From Parablautia muri (GTDB lineage Bacteria > Bacillota > Clostridia > Lachnospirales > Lachnospiraceae), in contig NZ_QZDT01000006.1 of assembly GCF_009917485.1 (NCBI RefSeq), positions 110,712 through 174,711 on the forward strand: DNA of 64,000 nt, given 5' to 3'. Below the pieces are notes generated by a model. That model was not told the origin of the DNA. It made no database searches and worked only from the letters and a program-made list of their open reading frames with translations. This document shows positions 10,142 to 20,350 of the stretch, piece after piece; within the stretch, counting starts at the first letter, position 1; each line of letters begins with the position of its first letter. The position numbers and the translations under genes were made by a program.

Positions 10142-10276
10142 ATATCCATACGCTTCCATGCTGCTTTGATGGACCAATCCCTTGCCCGTTTACAGGACAG
10201 GCCAAATAAGCCAAACGCTGTTTCATTTCATAAGCCAATTTATATGTAAAAGAGCTCTCCGGTAGTGGTACAGGAT

Positions 10277-10828
10277 TTACCCTGACCAATTACTTTGGGC
10301 TCTTTCCATTTTTCCCATTGTATTTCTTTTCACTTTCTTCTTACTTTTCTTCCTGATTTTATCAAATATAATCATCAGCAAAATTCCCACTGCACCGCCT
10401 GCAGTATCGATTACAACATCTTTTATAGATGCCCATCTTCCAGGCACAAAATATTGGTGAAGTTCATCTAACCCGGCAGAAATCAAAAGCTGCAAAAATA
10501 CAAGAATACGTCCTTTCCACAAGGGCTTATACCACAAAACCACAACACTATATGACAAAAACCCCATGCACATATATTCTGTAAAATGAGCAGTTTTTCT
10601 GATCACGTTCTCCAACGCGTAATCCCATATTTCCACAGCTCCACTGTCTCCTGCACCGCCCCGTGTACTTCCAATTAACCGGTAATAAACCTGCAAAATT
10701 ATTTCCGTTACTTTTCTACTGAGATTAGACGATTCTTCCGCATCCTGGGCAGAAAAGCGAAATATGGCAATATATAAGCCGATCAGCAATATCATTACTA
10801 CTACCGTGTAAATCTTTTTAACCTTCAA
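10277..10828 (-). CDS. VanZ-like membrane protein
   Basis: This 183-residue integral membrane protein has four predicted transmembrane helices. It carries family hallmarks: an N-terminal FSAQDAEESS motif, RKTAHFTEYMCMGFL at about 100, and DELHQYFVPGRWASIKDVVIDTAGG at about 130. VanZ homologues are linked to low-level teicoplanin resistance, but most are uncharacterised. The C-terminal tail is strongly basic (KIRKKSKKKVKR). It is separated from upstream tpiA by a terminator. Confidence 0.85.
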   Translation of the reverse strand: MKVKKIYTVVVMILLIGLYIAIFRFSAQDAEESSNLSRKVTEIILQVYYRLIGSTRGGAGDSGAVEIWDYALENVIRKTAHFTEYMCMGFLSYSVVVLWYKPLWKGRILVFLQLLISAGLDELHQYFVPGRWASIKDVVIDTAGGAVGILLMIIFDKIRKKSKKKVKRNTMGKMERAQSNWSG

Positions 10829-10934
10829 ACTATTTTTAACTCCCTAAAAATCCAGTTTTCCAAAATCCGAGGCTGCATAACCTAAAGAAATCATCAGAAT
10901 ATACAATCCCAAAATGGATTATTGGTATAAAAAA

Positions 10935-10969
10935 CACTAGGTACAGAATTGTCCTTCTTATACCTAGTG
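10935..10969 (-). terminator. Terminator of the gap-pgk-tpiA cluster
   Basis: A perfect stem, CACTAGGTA / TACCTAGTG, is followed on the minus strand by a T-run. It lies directly downstream of tpiA. Confidence 0.8.
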
Positions 10970-11006
10970 CTTTTTGCTATCTCAATTACAATTTATGCCC
11001 GTGGTA

Positions 11007-11753
11007 TCAATAGTTCACAATCTTGCCAAAGTCAGCCTTCAAAGAAGCGCCGCCAACCAAACCACCGTCAATGTCAGGCTGTGCAAATAATTCCGCCGCA
11101 TTGCCGGCATTTACGGAACCACCGTACTGAATGCGAACCGCATCTGCCGTAGCCGCATCATAAATCTCCGCTACACAGTCACGGACTGCCTTACAAACTT
11201 CCTGCGCCTGCTCGGTGGTAGCTGTCTTGCCTGTTCCGATTGCCCAGATAGGCTCATAAGCGATAACCATAGATGCAACCTGATCTGCGCTGATGCCAAC
11301 AAGGTCAGATTTGATCTGCATACGGATCCAGTCAAGGGTAATCCCCATCTCTCTCTGTTCTAAGGTCTCGCCGCAGCAAAGGATTGGCGTAAGGCCAGCT
11401 TCAAATGCTTTCTTTACTTTCTTGTTTAATAAAGCATCATCCTCTTTAAAGTAATCACGTCTCTCGGAATGCCCGATAATCACATACTTTGCGCCTGCAT
11501 CCTTGATCATAGCTGCCGAAATCTCGCCTGTGTATGCGCCTTTTTCTTCAAAGTACATATTTTCAGCGCCAACCTCAACGTTGGTTCCCTTAACAGCTTC
11601 CACAACGGGTACAATATCAATTGCCGGAACGCAGTAAACCACATCTACATCATCAGATTTAACCAAATCCTTTAATTCACCACATAATTTTACTGCCTCA
11701 CTGGGAGTCATATTCATCTTCCAGTTGCCGGCTACAATTTTTCTTCTTGCCAT
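11007..11753 (-). CDS. tpiA: Triosephosphate isomerase
   Basis: This glycolytic enzyme interconverts dihydroxyacetone phosphate and glyceraldehyde 3-phosphate in the cytoplasm. The 248-residue TIM barrel contains VAGNWKMN at the N-terminus, the catalytic-His motif IIGHSERR, the catalytic-Glu motif [15 protein letters not shown], and IQYGGSV and GGLVGGASL phosphate-binding loops. The start at MARRKI has a GGAAGGAA ribosome-binding site. The preceding membrane-protein gene overlaps it by 22 bp, so it is the last gene of the glycolytic cluster. Confidence 0.97.
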   Translation of the reverse strand: MARRKIVAGNWKMNMTPSEAVKLCGELKDLVKSDDVDVVYCVPAIDIVPVVEAVKGTNVEVGAENMYFEEKGAYTGEISAAMIKDAGAKYVIIGHSERRDYFKEDDALLNKKVKKAFEAGLTPILCCGETLEQREMGITLDWIRMQIKSDLVGISADQVASMVIAYEPIWAIGTGKTATTEQAQEVCKAVRDCVAEIYDAATADAVRIQYGGSVNAGNAAELFAQPDIDGGLVGGASLKADFGKIVNY

Positions 11754-12214
11754 TTTCTTATTTCCTTCCTTTTCAAATTCATAATATATCCTGACACAAA
11801 CAGGATAAATGCTATTACACCTAAAATCAGCATGTATTTTTTCAAAAAACCTACCACAAAGCAAGAGCCGATTCCCATTCCCAGGCAATAAGTAACAGGG
11901 ACTTTGGTATTTACAGCGTAATCTGCATTCGCAAATGCCGAAACCCACATATAAACAGCGCCATCCCATTCATAATAGTATTCGACCGCCACACATTCAT
12001 CATCAGAACATACAACATTTCCCATTGTCACCGCTACTATTCCGGCAACCGTCATTGTTTTTTCTCCTGATGCCTCTACTTTTAAAGCCGCCCATTTTAC
12101 AATGGTCACATAAAACAAATACATAAGGCACAGAAGGCCTAAACCAATACCGGCAGACATCAAACACAGATATGCTTTAAAAGGTTTTAAAGTTTGCGGG
12201 ATTTTATTTATCAT
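11732..12214 (-). CDS. Two-TM membrane protein of unknown function inside the glycolytic operon
   Basis: This 160-residue protein has one hydrophobic segment at about 18-38 and a second at about 127-146. Between them is a probable extracytoplasmic beta-rich region ([18 protein letters not shown]). The layout resembles DUF3592-type proteins, which I offer only as a guess. It overlaps pgk by 11 bp and tpiA by 22 bp, so it is translated as part of the glycolytic operon. No catalytic residues are evident. Confidence 0.75.
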   Translation of the reverse strand: MINKIPQTLKPFKAYLCLMSAGIGLGLLCLMYLFYVTIVKWAALKVEASGEKTMTVAGIVAVTMGNVVCSDDECVAVEYYYEWDGAVYMWVSAFANADYAVNTKVPVTYCLGMGIGSCFVVGFLKKYMLILGVIAFILFVSGYIMNLKRKEIRKWQEEKL

Positions 12215-13427
12215 CCGCTGCAGCTACGCCGGGAAGCTCCTTACCTTCTAAGAACTCAAGAGAAGCGCCGCCGCCTGTGGAAATGTGACTCATCTTGTCA
12301 GCAAAGCCTAACTGGTTAACTGCCGCTGCGGAATCGCCGCCACCAATGATCGTTGTTGCGTCTGTCTCTGCAAGGGATTTTGCAACTGCAATGGTGCCTT
12401 TCGCAAGAACAGGGTTCTCAAATACACCCATAGGTCCATTCCAGACAACGGTTTTAGCAGACTTAACGGCATCTGCATATAATTCCGCTGTCTTAGGTCC
12501 AATATCAAGTCCTTCCATATCAGCAGGAATCTTGTCAGCGTCAACAACGGACACTTCAATTTCAGCGTCAATCGGGTTCGGGAAAGAAGCTGCAATTGTG
12601 GTATCTACAGGAAGCAGCAATTTCTTTCCAAGCTTCTGCGCCTTATCCATCATTTCCTTACAGTAATCAAGCTTCTCATCATCTACCAGAGATTTTCCAA
12701 TCTCATAGCCCTGTGCTTTTAAGAAGGTGAAAGCCATACCGCCGCCAATAATCAGGGTATCGCATTTTTCGAGCAGGTTGTTGATAACGTTAAGCTTATC
12801 CGCCACTTTAGCTCCGCCAAGGATTGCAACGAAAGGCCTTACAGGATTTTCCACTGCATTTCCAAGGAAATCAATTTCCTTCTGCATCAAATATCCAACT
12901 GCACACTCGCCGCCCTTTGCACGAATGCACTCTGTTACGCCTGCAACAGATGCATGTGCCCTATGGGAAGAACCAAAAGCATCGCAAACATAGACATCAG
13001 CTAAGTCAGCTAACTCTTTGCTGAATTCTTCGCCGTTCTTTGTCTCTTCTTTGCCACGGAAACGTGTATTCTGAAGCAGAACCACATCTCCTTCCTTCAT
13101 AGCAGCAACCGCTGCCGTAGCAGCCTCGCCAGTTACATTATAATCTGCAACGAAATTAACGTCCTTGCCAAGTTTTTCGGAAAGCCTCTTAGCAACAGAC
13201 GCCAATGATTCGCCTTCGTTAGGGCCGTTTTTCACTTTGCCAAGATGAGAGCAGAGAATTACTTTTCCGCCGTCTTTTAATAACTTGTTGATTGTAGGAA
13301 GGGCTGCAACGATACGTGTTTCGTCTGTAATCTCACCGTTTTTAAGAGGTACGTTGAAATCGCATCTTACAAGTACGCGCTTTCCTGCTACGTTGATATC
13401 ATCAACTGATTTCTTATTTAATCCCAT
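12204..13427 (-). CDS. pgk: Phosphoglycerate kinase
   Basis: It transfers the phosphoryl group from 1,3-bisphosphoglycerate to ADP in glycolysis. The 407 residues have both Rossmann-like lobes: [12 protein letters not shown] near the N-terminus, the substrate-binding SHLGKVK, the hinge-proximal [11 protein letters not shown] and NGPMGVFE, and nucleotide-binding GGGDSAAA. A short Ala/Asp-rich tail makes it slightly longer than usual. GGAGG lies before the start. It lies downstream of gap, with a strong hairpin between them that could adjust relative expression. Confidence 0.97.
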   Translation of the reverse strand: MGLNKKSVDDINVAGKRVLVRCDFNVPLKNGEITDETRIVAALPTINKLLKDGGKVILCSHLGKVKNGPNEGESLASVAKRLSEKLGKDVNFVADYNVTGEAATAAVAAMKEGDVVLLQNTRFRGKEETKNGEEFSKELADLADVYVCDAFGSSHRAHASVAGVTECIRAKGGECAVGYLMQKEIDFLGNAVENPVRPFVAILGGAKVADKLNVINNLLEKCDTLIIGGGMAFTFLKAQGYEIGKSLVDDEKLDYCKEMMDKAQKLGKKLLLPVDTTIAASFPNPIDAEIEVSVVDADKIPADMEGLDIGPKTAELYADAVKSAKTVVWNGPMGVFENPVLAKGTIAVAKSLAETDATTIIGGGDSAAAVNQLGFADKMSHISTGGGASLEFLEGKELPGVAAADDK

Positions 13428-13577
13428 GATTCATTCCTCCACAATTCATTTTATAAATCAAACTCTGTCCCGTTTCCCAGAACAGCTTTCTATCAACAAC
13501 AGCTGCCAGGATCCGCCAAACATCTTTCATATGAAACAGGCACTACCTTGCTTCGCCCGATGGCTTATTGTAATAAA

Positions 13578-13600
13578 GGTCCGGTCCATAAGACCGGACC
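13578..13600 (-). terminator. Strong hairpin between gap and pgk
   Basis: A perfect 9-bp GC-rich stem, GGTCCGGTC / GACCGGACC with a 5-nt loop, is followed on the minus strand by TTTATTA. The weak T-run suggests a partial terminator or mRNA-stabilising hairpin rather than a full stop. The 214-bp spacer otherwise holds no gene. Confidence 0.6.
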
Positions 13601-13641
13601 CTTAAGGTCTTTGCCAAGCATCACTGCATGTGAGCTTTATA

Positions 13642-14655
13642 TTATGCTAACTCAGAGAAGTATTTGATTGTTCTTACCATCTGGCTTGTGTAAGAATTCT
13701 CATTGTCATACCAGGAAACAACCTGTACCTGAGTATTTCCATCTTCCATAGGAGCTACCATTGTCTGTGTAGCATCAAAGATAGAACCGAATGTGCTTCC
13801 GATAACATCAGAAGAAACGATTTCGTCTGTGTTATAACCGAAGGACTCTGTGGATGCTGCTTTCATAGCATCGTTGATCTGCTCTTTGGTAACTGCGCCC
13901 TTAACAACTGCAACTAAGATGGTTGTAGAACCTGTAGGGGTAGGAACACGCTGAGCGGAACCAATCAGTTTGCCGTTCAATTCAGGGATAACAAGGCCGA
14001 TTGCCTTAGCAGCACCTGTTGAGTTAGGAACGATATTCTGAGCGCCTGCACGGCTTCTTCTCTTGTCGCCTTTTCTCTGAGGGCCGTCAAGAATCATCTG
14101 ATCGCCTGTGTAAGCATGAACGGTTGTCATGATACCACTCATGATAGGGCATAAATCATTTAATGCCTTAGCCATAGGAGCCAGGCAGTTTGTTGTACAG
14201 GATGCAGCGGAAATGACTGTATCTTCTGCCTTTAATGTTGTATGGTTTACATTGTAAACGATAGTAGGAAGATCATTTCCTGCAGGTGCGGAAATAACTA
14301 CCTTACGTGCGCCAGCTTCGATATGTGCGCTTGCTTTTGCTTTGGATGTATAGAAACCTGTACATTCCAGAACAACGTCAACTTTTAATTCTCCCCAAGG
14401 AAGGTTCTTAGCATCAGCTTCTTTGTAGATTGTGATGGTCTTTCCATTCACTGTGATGGAATCCTCTCCGTAGGATACGCTGTCTGCGTATTTGTATTTA
14501 CCCTGTGCGGTGTCATACTTTAATAAATGAGCAAGCATCTCAGGACTTGTCAAGTCGTTGATTGCTACTACTTCATAACCTTCTGCATCAAACATCTGTC
14601 TGAATGCAAGACGACCAATACGGCCAAAACCATTAATCGCTACTCTTACTGCCAT
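13642..14655 (-). CDS. gap: Glyceraldehyde-3-phosphate dehydrogenase, type I
   Basis: This NAD-dependent glycolytic enzyme converts glyceraldehyde 3-phosphate to 1,3-bisphosphoglycerate. The 337 residues contain the Rossmann motif [12 protein letters not shown], the active-site motif [12 protein letters not shown] with the nucleophilic Cys, and the RVPTPTGS and WYDNENSY C-terminal motifs. A GGAGGG ribosome-binding site precedes the start. It is the first gene of gap-pgk-membrane protein-tpiA. The glycolytic context and normal length point to the catabolic enzyme. Confidence 0.97.
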   Translation of the reverse strand: MAVRVAINGFGRIGRLAFRQMFDAEGYEVVAINDLTSPEMLAHLLKYDTAQGKYKYADSVSYGEDSITVNGKTITIYKEADAKNLPWGELKVDVVLECTGFYTSKAKASAHIEAGARKVVISAPAGNDLPTIVYNVNHTTLKAEDTVISAASCTTNCLAPMAKALNDLCPIMSGIMTTVHAYTGDQMILDGPQRKGDKRRSRAGAQNIVPNSTGAAKAIGLVIPELNGKLIGSAQRVPTPTGSTTILVAVVKGAVTKEQINDAMKAASTESFGYNTDEIVSSDVIGSTFGSIFDATQTMVAPMEDGNTQVQVVSWYDNENSYTSQMVRTIKYFSELA

Positions 14656-14739
14656 TTTTAGTTCCCTCCTGAATTTGATTAATTATTCCTCTTTTATTTT
14701 GCAATCTGTTTCGATTGTCAAAATTTTATCAGCAGGATT

Positions 14740-14768
14740 ATTTTACCTAATTTGTCCAAAAAGTTCAA
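14740..14768 (-). promoter_or_regulatory. gap operon promoter
   Basis: On the minus strand, TTGAAC and TAAAAT are 17 bp apart, about 85 nt before the gap start. A second possible -35 (TTGACA) lies closer to the gene, but with a poorer -10. Confidence 0.6.
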
Positions 14769-14886
14769 GATGTAAATGAAAAATAATTGTCATTTCCTAA
14801 TATTTTTAATATAATTTTTATAAATTTGAAGAACAATATCCACCCATATTCATTTTTTATATTTTTCATTTAAGGAGAATCATATT

Positions 14887-15705
14887 ATGGCTATTAAAGC
14901 GGATTTACATTTGCACACCTCTTTTTCCGGTGATTCCACCGCCCCCATGGAAGAAACGATTTTAAAAGGCATTGCCCTTGGACTTAAGACCATGTGTATT
15001 ACGGAGCACATGGATCCGGATTATGTATACGAAAATCCTGAAGAAGAAGGTATGTTTGAATTAAACACCGATTCCTATCTGTACGAACTGATTCGGTGCA
15101 AAGAAAAATATGCCGGGAAAATCAGGCTGCTTTTTGGTGTGGAATTAGGTGTCCAGCCCCATATCCGCCGGACATTGGCCTTATATGCCAAAAGCTACGA
15201 TTTCGATTTCATCATAGCCTCCTCCCACCTGTGCAACCGAAGGGACCCTTATTTCCCGGATTTTTATAAAGGGCGCAGCCAGGAAGAAGCCTACAGAGAA
15301 TACTTTACTTCTATTTTGGATAATTTGAAGGCTTTTGATAATTTTGATGTTTACGGCCATTTGGATTATGTGGTCCGTTATGGGAAAACCAAGGATGAAA
15401 ACTATAGTTACGATAAATATAAAGATATCTTTGACAGGATTCTGGAAACCTTAATCGAAAAGGGGAAGGGGCTCGAAGTCAACACAGGAGCCATAGGCTA
15501 CCAGCTGAAAGAGTTAAATCCCTGCACAAGCGTTTTAAAACGCTATAAAGAGCTTGGCGGCGAAATCATCACAATAGGCTCCGATGCCCATGCGCCTAAG
15601 GACATTGCCAGAGGCTTTGACCGCGCCGCCGAAATTCTTACCCAGTGCGGTTTTAAATATTACACTGTTTTTGAAAAAAGAATGCCGGAATTTCACCGTT
15701 TTTAA
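14887..15705 (+). CDS. PHP-family phosphatase (histidinol-phosphatase type)
   Basis: This 272-residue metal-dependent phosphoesterase has a PHP domain. The N-terminal HLHTSFSGDS carries the first metal ligands, followed by ITEHMD, an internal ASSHL, GHLDYVVRYG, and GSDAHAPKDIARGFDRA near the C-terminus. Length and motif order match HisJ-type histidinol-phosphate phosphatase, which dephosphorylates histidinol phosphate in histidine synthesis. The absence of neighbouring his genes means another phosphoester substrate is possible. AAGGAG precedes the start. The 230 bp downstream show nothing I can support. Confidence 0.85.
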   Translation: MAIKADLHLHTSFSGDSTAPMEETILKGIALGLKTMCITEHMDPDYVYENPEEEGMFELNTDSYLYELIRCKEKYAGKIRLLFGVELGVQPHIRRTLALYAKSYDFDFIIASSHLCNRRDPYFPDFYKGRSQEEAYREYFTSILDNLKAFDNFDVYGHLDYVVRYGKTKDENYSYDKYKDIFDRILETLIEKGKGLEVNTGAIGYQLKELNPCTSVLKRYKELGGEIITIGSDAHAPKDIARGFDRAAEILTQCGFKYYTVFEKRMPEFHRF

Positions 15706-15935
15706 TATATATCTGCTGTTATTTTAAATCGGACGGCTTTTGGGTCATGATAAATCTTGTATTTTAAAACCGGTTTTTCATCGATAACATACGTTTTCAA
15801 AAACAGTGTCCGTATTGTCATGCATTAGCTCATTCTGTATACTGTTTTGTGGAGCAAATGTGGTGGTTCCTTCTTGCAAAGCCTACATTCAAAAAGGCAT
15901 ATTTTGACATCTTAGAGCTTTTCTCCACGCCAGAG

Positions 15936-17027
15936 CTATTCTCTCTTAGTCTGTAAAATTGTTCCGCCTCCCATCACATATTCTCCATCATAAAAAACCA
16001 CAGCCTGTCCCGGTGTAACAGCCCGGACAGGCTGTTCAAAGGACACATATATTTCATCCTCCTTCATTTGGCGGGCCGTGCACCACTGGCCCTGATGGGC
16101 ATACCGCACCTTTGCCCACAGTCTGCGGGGTTTTTCCAAATTTTCCATTCCCATAAAGTTGATTTGATTACAGGTAAGTTCTGTGGCGAAAACATCCCTG
16201 TCACTAATTACCACTTCGTTGGTATCTGGACGTAGTTCAGATACGAAAACCGGATGCCCCATGGAAAGACCCAGGCCTTTGCGCTGCCCCACTGTGTAGT
16301 GGATCACGCCTTTATGAGTTCCCAGTATGGCCCCTTCCTTTGATACGAAATTTCCCGGCCCCGGTATTTTATCCGGTACAACATCTGTGATAAAACCTGC
16401 ATAATCACCGTCCGGCACAAAGCAGATATCTTGGCTGTCAGGTTTCCCCGCCACCGGCAATCCCTTTTCTTTCGCAAGGTTCCGTATTTCATCCTTTGTA
16501 TAGTCTCCCACCGGCATTAAAGTATGTGACAGCTGAAATTGGTTTAAATTATAAAGCGCATAGGTCTGGTCCTTTTTGGCCGTGATGGAATTGCGCACCG
16601 CATACCTTCTGTTTGTCAACCTTTCCACTCTGGCATAATGTCCCGTAGCAATGTAATCCGCCCCTATTTCCATACTCCGTTTAAGAAGGGATTCCCACTT
16701 CACATACCGGTTGCAGGCAATGCAGGGGTTCGGCGTCCTTCCCAAAAGATACTCGGAGATGAAATAATTTACCACTTTGTTCTGAAATTCTCTTTTAAAG
16801 TTCATGACATAATGGGGTATGTTAAGGGCATCTGCAACCCGCCTTGCATCCTCCACAGCAGACAGTCCGCAGCAGCCCCCGTTTTCCTCTGCATGAGATG
16901 CATCCTCATTCCAAATCTGCATGGTGACCCCAATCACTTCGTATCCTTGTTCTTTTAATAGATAAGCTGCCACGGCAGAGTCAACTCCGCCGGACATGCC
17001 CACCACTACTTTTTCTTTCATATTCAT
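15936..17027 (-). CDS. mnmA: tRNA 2-thiouridine(34) synthase
   Basis: It adenylates and thiolates U34 of tRNA-Lys, -Glu and -Gln, using sulfur relayed from a cysteine desulfurase. The 363 residues have the N-type ATP pyrophosphatase PP-loop GMSGGVDSAVAA near the N-terminus, a first catalytic Cys in the TPNPCIACNRYVKW region (about 100), a second Cys in SQDICFVPDGDY (about 200), and a C-terminal beta-barrel. It lies 20 bp downstream of iscU and near iscS, matching the pathway: IscS provides the sulfur. Confidence 0.95.
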   Translation of the reverse strand: MNMKEKVVVGMSGGVDSAVAAYLLKEQGYEVIGVTMQIWNEDASHAEENGGCCGLSAVEDARRVADALNIPHYVMNFKREFQNKVVNYFISEYLLGRTPNPCIACNRYVKWESLLKRSMEIGADYIATGHYARVERLTNRRYAVRNSITAKKDQTYALYNLNQFQLSHTLMPVGDYTKDEIRNLAKEKGLPVAGKPDSQDICFVPDGDYAGFITDVVPDKIPGPGNFVSKEGAILGTHKGVIHYTVGQRKGLGLSMGHPVFVSELRPDTNEVVISDRDVFATELTCNQINFMGMENLEKPRRLWAKVRYAHQGQWCTARQMKEDEIYVSFEQPVRAVTPGQAVVFYDGEYVMGGGTILQTKRE

Positions 17028-17046
17028 ATCATCCTATTTATGGGAG

Positions 17047-17499
17047 TCAATATTCTTCTTCCTCAAGTTTTTCCTCATGTTCTTCCTCGCTGATATCCTG
17101 CTTCGGTTCTTTTAGTCCTTCTATTACAATATTATTTTTCTTAGCATAATCCCAAAGCGCCGCATGGATCGCCTCCTCCGCAAGCAAAGAACAGTGTACC
17201 TTCACAGGCGGCAGACCGTCAAGGGCCTCCATAACCGCCTTGTTGGTTACGGTAAGGGCCTCCTCGATGGTTTTACCCTTCACCAGTTCTGTTGCCATGC
17301 TGCTGGTGGCAACTGCCGCCCCGCACCCGAAGGTCTTGAATTTACAATCCTGAATGACATGATTTTCGTCAATGTCCAAATAAATTCTCATAATATCCCC
17401 ACATTTGGCGTTTCCAACAGTGCCCACTCCACTGGGGTTCTCAAGCTCCCCCATATTGCGGGGATTTGTAAAATGGTCCATTACCTTTTCACTATACAT
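17047..17499 (-). CDS. iscU: Iron-sulfur cluster scaffold IscU/NifU-like
   Basis: This cytoplasmic scaffold assembles Fe-S clusters with sulfur from IscS. The 150 residues contain the three conserved cysteines in GNAKCGD, FKTFGCGAAVA and VHCSLLAEEAI. A long acidic C-terminal extension (EEEHEEKLEEEEY) is typical of clostridial homologues. It lies about 98 bp downstream of iscS and directly upstream of mnmA, forming a sulfur-trafficking cluster. Confidence 0.93.
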   Translation of the reverse strand: MYSEKVMDHFTNPRNMGELENPSGVGTVGNAKCGDIMRIYLDIDENHVIQDCKFKTFGCGAAVATSSMATELVKGKTIEEALTVTNKAVMEALDGLPPVKVHCSLLAEEAIHAALWDYAKKNNIVIEGLKEPKQDISEEEHEEKLEEEEY

Positions 17500-17597
17500 A
17501 TTCTTTCCTCTCTTTCATTTTCCTAAAACATGTTTCAGAATTGCCCTTAGCATAGGCAAATAACGCCTTCCAATGCGATCATTTTCCAGGGTATCTT

Positions 17598-18782
17598 CTA
17601 ATTCTTTATAAAGTCTTCATACAAAGGAGACATCTGCCGCAATTTGCCCACTGCCTCTTTAACAGCCACAACCGTCTCATCTATTTCTTCCATAGTATTA
17701 TCTTCGCTCAAAGTAAGCCGCAATGATCCATGTGCGATTTCATGTGGCAGTCCGATTGCCAGAAGCACATGGGAAGGCTCCAGGGAACCGGACGTACATG
17801 CCGAACCGCTGGACGCACAAATTCCTTTCATATCCAGCATAATCAGCAAAGATTCACCCTCAATAAACCGGAAACTGAAATTGACATTGTTTGGAAGTCT
17901 CTTTTCTCTGTCTCCATTTAGCTGGCAGTATGGAATCTCTTTTTCAATCTGCTCAATTAGATAATCCCGAAGCTTCTGCACCTTCGCTGCACGCTGCTCT
18001 AGCTGGGAAAAGGCAAGCTTTGCCGCTACGCCAAGACCTACGATTCCCGGTACATTTTCCGTTCCGGCCCGCCTGCTTCTCTCCTGGGCACCGCCATGGA
18101 TAAAGGAACGAATCTTTACTCCTTTCCTTATATATAAAAACCCAATTCCCTTAGGGCCGTTCAGTTTGTGGCCGCTGGCGCTTAAAAGGTCAATATTAAG
18201 CTCCTTTACGTCAATCGCCAGATGTCCATAGGCCTGCACCGCATCTGTGTGGAACAAGATACCATTTTCTTTTGCAAGCTCCCCGATTTCTTTGATGGGC
18301 TGAATGGTACCGATTTCATTGTTGGCAAACATCACGGAAATTAAAATCGTGTCCTTGCGAATCGCTTTCTTTAAGTCCGCCAGATTGATAATTCCCTTTT
18401 CATCCACATCAACATAAGTTACATCATATCCTCTTTTTTCCAGATATTCACAGGTGTGAAGCACCCCATGATGTTCAATCTTTGAAGTGATGATGTGCCC
18501 GCCCTTTGCCTCGCTTAATTCCGCTGCCGCTACTAAGGCCCAATTGTCAGACTCGGTTCCGCCTGCGGTAAAATAGATTTCGGCCGGATCCCCATTCAAG
18601 CTTTTGGCTATGATTTCCCGGGACTGCATAATCGCTCTTTTGCTTTCTGTCCCCAACCGGTAAATGCTGCTGGCATTTCCATAATTTTCAGAAAAAAAAG
18701 GAATCATAGCGTTTACTACTTCCGGCGCCGTTTTTGTGGTAGCTGCATTATCCAAATATATAAACTTATTAAATTTATCCAT
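17598..18782 (-). CDS. iscS: Cysteine desulfurase
   Basis: This PLP enzyme converts cysteine to alanine and passes persulfide sulfur to IscU and MnmA. The 394 residues contain YLDNAATTK at the N-terminus, a PLP-His in KIEHHGVLH, the Schiff-base Lys in SASGHKLNGPKG (about 207), and the active-site Cys loop SSGSACTSGSLEPSHVL (about 330). The loop sequence is of the IscS/NifS group I type. It is the first gene of the iscS-iscU-mnmA cluster, with its own promoter divergent from the flippase gene. Confidence 0.95.
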   Translation of the reverse strand: MDKFNKFIYLDNAATTKTAPEVVNAMIPFFSENYGNASSIYRLGTESKRAIMQSREIIAKSLNGDPAEIYFTAGGTESDNWALVAAAELSEAKGGHIITSKIEHHGVLHTCEYLEKRGYDVTYVDVDEKGIINLADLKKAIRKDTILISVMFANNEIGTIQPIKEIGELAKENGILFHTDAVQAYGHLAIDVKELNIDLLSASGHKLNGPKGIGFLYIRKGVKIRSFIHGGAQERSRRAGTENVPGIVGLGVAAKLAFSQLEQRAAKVQKLRDYLIEQIEKEIPYCQLNGDREKRLPNNVNFSFRFIEGESLLIMLDMKGICASSGSACTSGSLEPSHVLLAIGLPHEIAHGSLRLTLSEDNTMEEIDETVVAVKEAVGKLRQMSPLYEDFIKN

Positions 18783-18831
18783 TGATAACCCCTTTCACTA
18801 TTCCTATCGTTTTACTAGGTTTTTCTTTCCC

Positions 18832-18860
18832 ATGATAACATTCAATGCCTGTTCTGTCAA
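18832..18860 (-). promoter_or_regulatory. iscS promoter
   Basis: On the minus strand, TTGACA and TATCAT are separated by 17 bp, about 45 nt before the iscS ATG. I see no obvious IscR-like dyad. Confidence 0.7.
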
Positions 18861-18935
18861 TGAAGGCAGCGGCATATATTTTTATCAACAACTAGATTGG
18901 CCGGCCTGAAAAGCTGCGCCTTTGGATGGTAATAT

Positions 18936-20276
18936 ATGTTCATCTCCCGAAAAAGCAATCCTCTGATAACAGGAACTCTTATTCTAACAATCACCGGCTT
19001 TGCCAGCCGTTTTATCGGCTTCTTCTACCGAATCTTTTTATCCCGGTTATTTGGTCCTGAAGGTATGGGCATTTATCAGCTGATTTCTCCGGTTCTTGCG
19101 CTCTCCTTTTCCCTGACCGTAGCGGGAATGCAGACAGCAATCTCGAAATATGTGGCCGGGGAAACCATCTCTAAGGATTACCGGTCGTCTGTTTTGCATT
19201 TATCCGCAGGATTTATCCTTTCCATGCTTCTTTCTTTTATGTGCACGGTTGGGATTTATTGTTATGCAGACGAAATCGCCCTTTATTTTTTAATGGAAAG
19301 CCGTACCGCGCCTTTGTTGCGGATTATCGCCTTATCTATCCCCATGGCCACTGTCCATTCCTGTATCAACGGCTATTTTTATGGCATAAGACAGACTGCC
19401 GTGCCCGCTCTATGCCAGCTTTCCGAGCAGGTAGTACGCGTAGGCAGCGTTTACGCTATCTATTATTTCTGCCTGAAACACAACCTGACGCCCACCATCA
19501 GCTTTGCCGTGGTAGGACTTGTAATCGGCGAAAGCGCTTCTATGCTGGTTTCCCTCATTGCTGTGCGGGCTCATTTTGCCAATGTGGTTCCTAAAAACTA
19601 CGGACCTCTTTTTTCCCTTGACCTTCCCGCCTTCTTAACGGCATCTAAGGGACTTCTCATGCTTGCCATACCTCTGTCCTTAAACCGGGTCATCATCAAC
19701 TTTTTACAAAGTGTAGAAGCCATTTTTATCCCCAACCGGCTAATCCATTACGGTTATGATAACGCCACCGCCTTAAGCATTTACGGTGTCCTTACCGGAA
19801 TGGCTATGCCTCTGATCTTTTTTCCCGGGGCAATCACCAATTCTATCTGCGTATTACTATTGCCCATTGTCTCTGAAGCTGAGGCTTCCAACAATAGAAA
19901 TACCATCAAAAAAGCCGTAAACAAATGTATACGTTATGGATTTCTTTTAGGTATTTTATGTACCTCCGTTTTCCTGTGCACAGGAAAATTCCTTGGAAAT
20001 CTGCTCTATCAAAACACCCTTGCGGGAAGTTTTATCATTATCCTGAGCTTTCTGTGCCCTCTTATGTATATTGCCAGCACACTGAACAGCATTCTAAACG
20101 GCCTTGGCAAAACAGGCCTTACCTTTGTCTACAGTATGCTCAGTCTGCTGGTAAGGCTTGCTTTTGTCTTTTGGGGAATTCCCATTTTGGGCATTCACGG
20201 GTACCTTTGGGGGATTTTGGCCAGCCAGGCGGTCCAGACACTTTTGTGTATGTTTGCTGTGCGTAAATATCGTTAA
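18936..20276 (+). CDS. SpoVB-like polysaccharide/lipid flippase (MOP superfamily)
   Basis: This 446-residue integral membrane protein has about 12-14 hydrophobic helices. The N-terminal region (ITGFASRFIGFFYRIFLSRLFGPEGMGIYQLI) is characteristic of the SpoVB/MurJ-like group in the MOP (MATE-like) superfamily. Members move lipid-linked envelope precursors across the membrane, and SpoVB acts in spore cortex formation. The ribosome-binding site is weak (GGATGG). It is transcribed divergently from iscS and followed by a terminator-like hairpin. Confidence 0.88.
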   Translation: MFISRKSNPLITGTLILTITGFASRFIGFFYRIFLSRLFGPEGMGIYQLISPVLALSFSLTVAGMQTAISKYVAGETISKDYRSSVLHLSAGFILSMLLSFMCTVGIYCYADEIALYFLMESRTAPLLRIIALSIPMATVHSCINGYFYGIRQTAVPALCQLSEQVVRVGSVYAIYYFCLKHNLTPTISFAVVGLVIGESASMLVSLIAVRAHFANVVPKNYGPLFSLDLPAFLTASKGLLMLAIPLSLNRVIINFLQSVEAIFIPNRLIHYGYDNATALSIYGVLTGMAMPLIFFPGAITNSICVLLLPIVSEAEASNNRNTIKKAVNKCIRYGFLLGILCTSVFLCTGKFLGNLLYQNTLAGSFIIILSFLCPLMYIASTLNSILNGLGKTGLTFVYSMLSLLVRLAFVFWGIPILGIHGYLWGILASQAVQTLLCMFAVRKYR

Positions 20277-20316
20277 GGCATCATATATGTGCCATTTATC
20301 TTTTACTAATTCCCCA

Positions 20317-20350
20317 AGGAACTGTTAGAGGATTAGCCTTTACAGTTCCT
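20317..20350. terminator. Hairpin between convergent genes
   Basis: A perfect 9-bp stem, AGGAACTGT / ACAGTTCCT, with a 16-nt loop lies between the convergent flippase and acetyltransferase genes. It overlaps the acetyltransferase stop codon and lacks a strong T-run. Confidence 0.45.

Noticed and set aside
10142..10276. A small gene between tyrA and the VanZ-like gene
   Set aside because: Short open stretches exist on the minus strand, but they lack ribosome-binding sites and resemble the reverse of tyrA.
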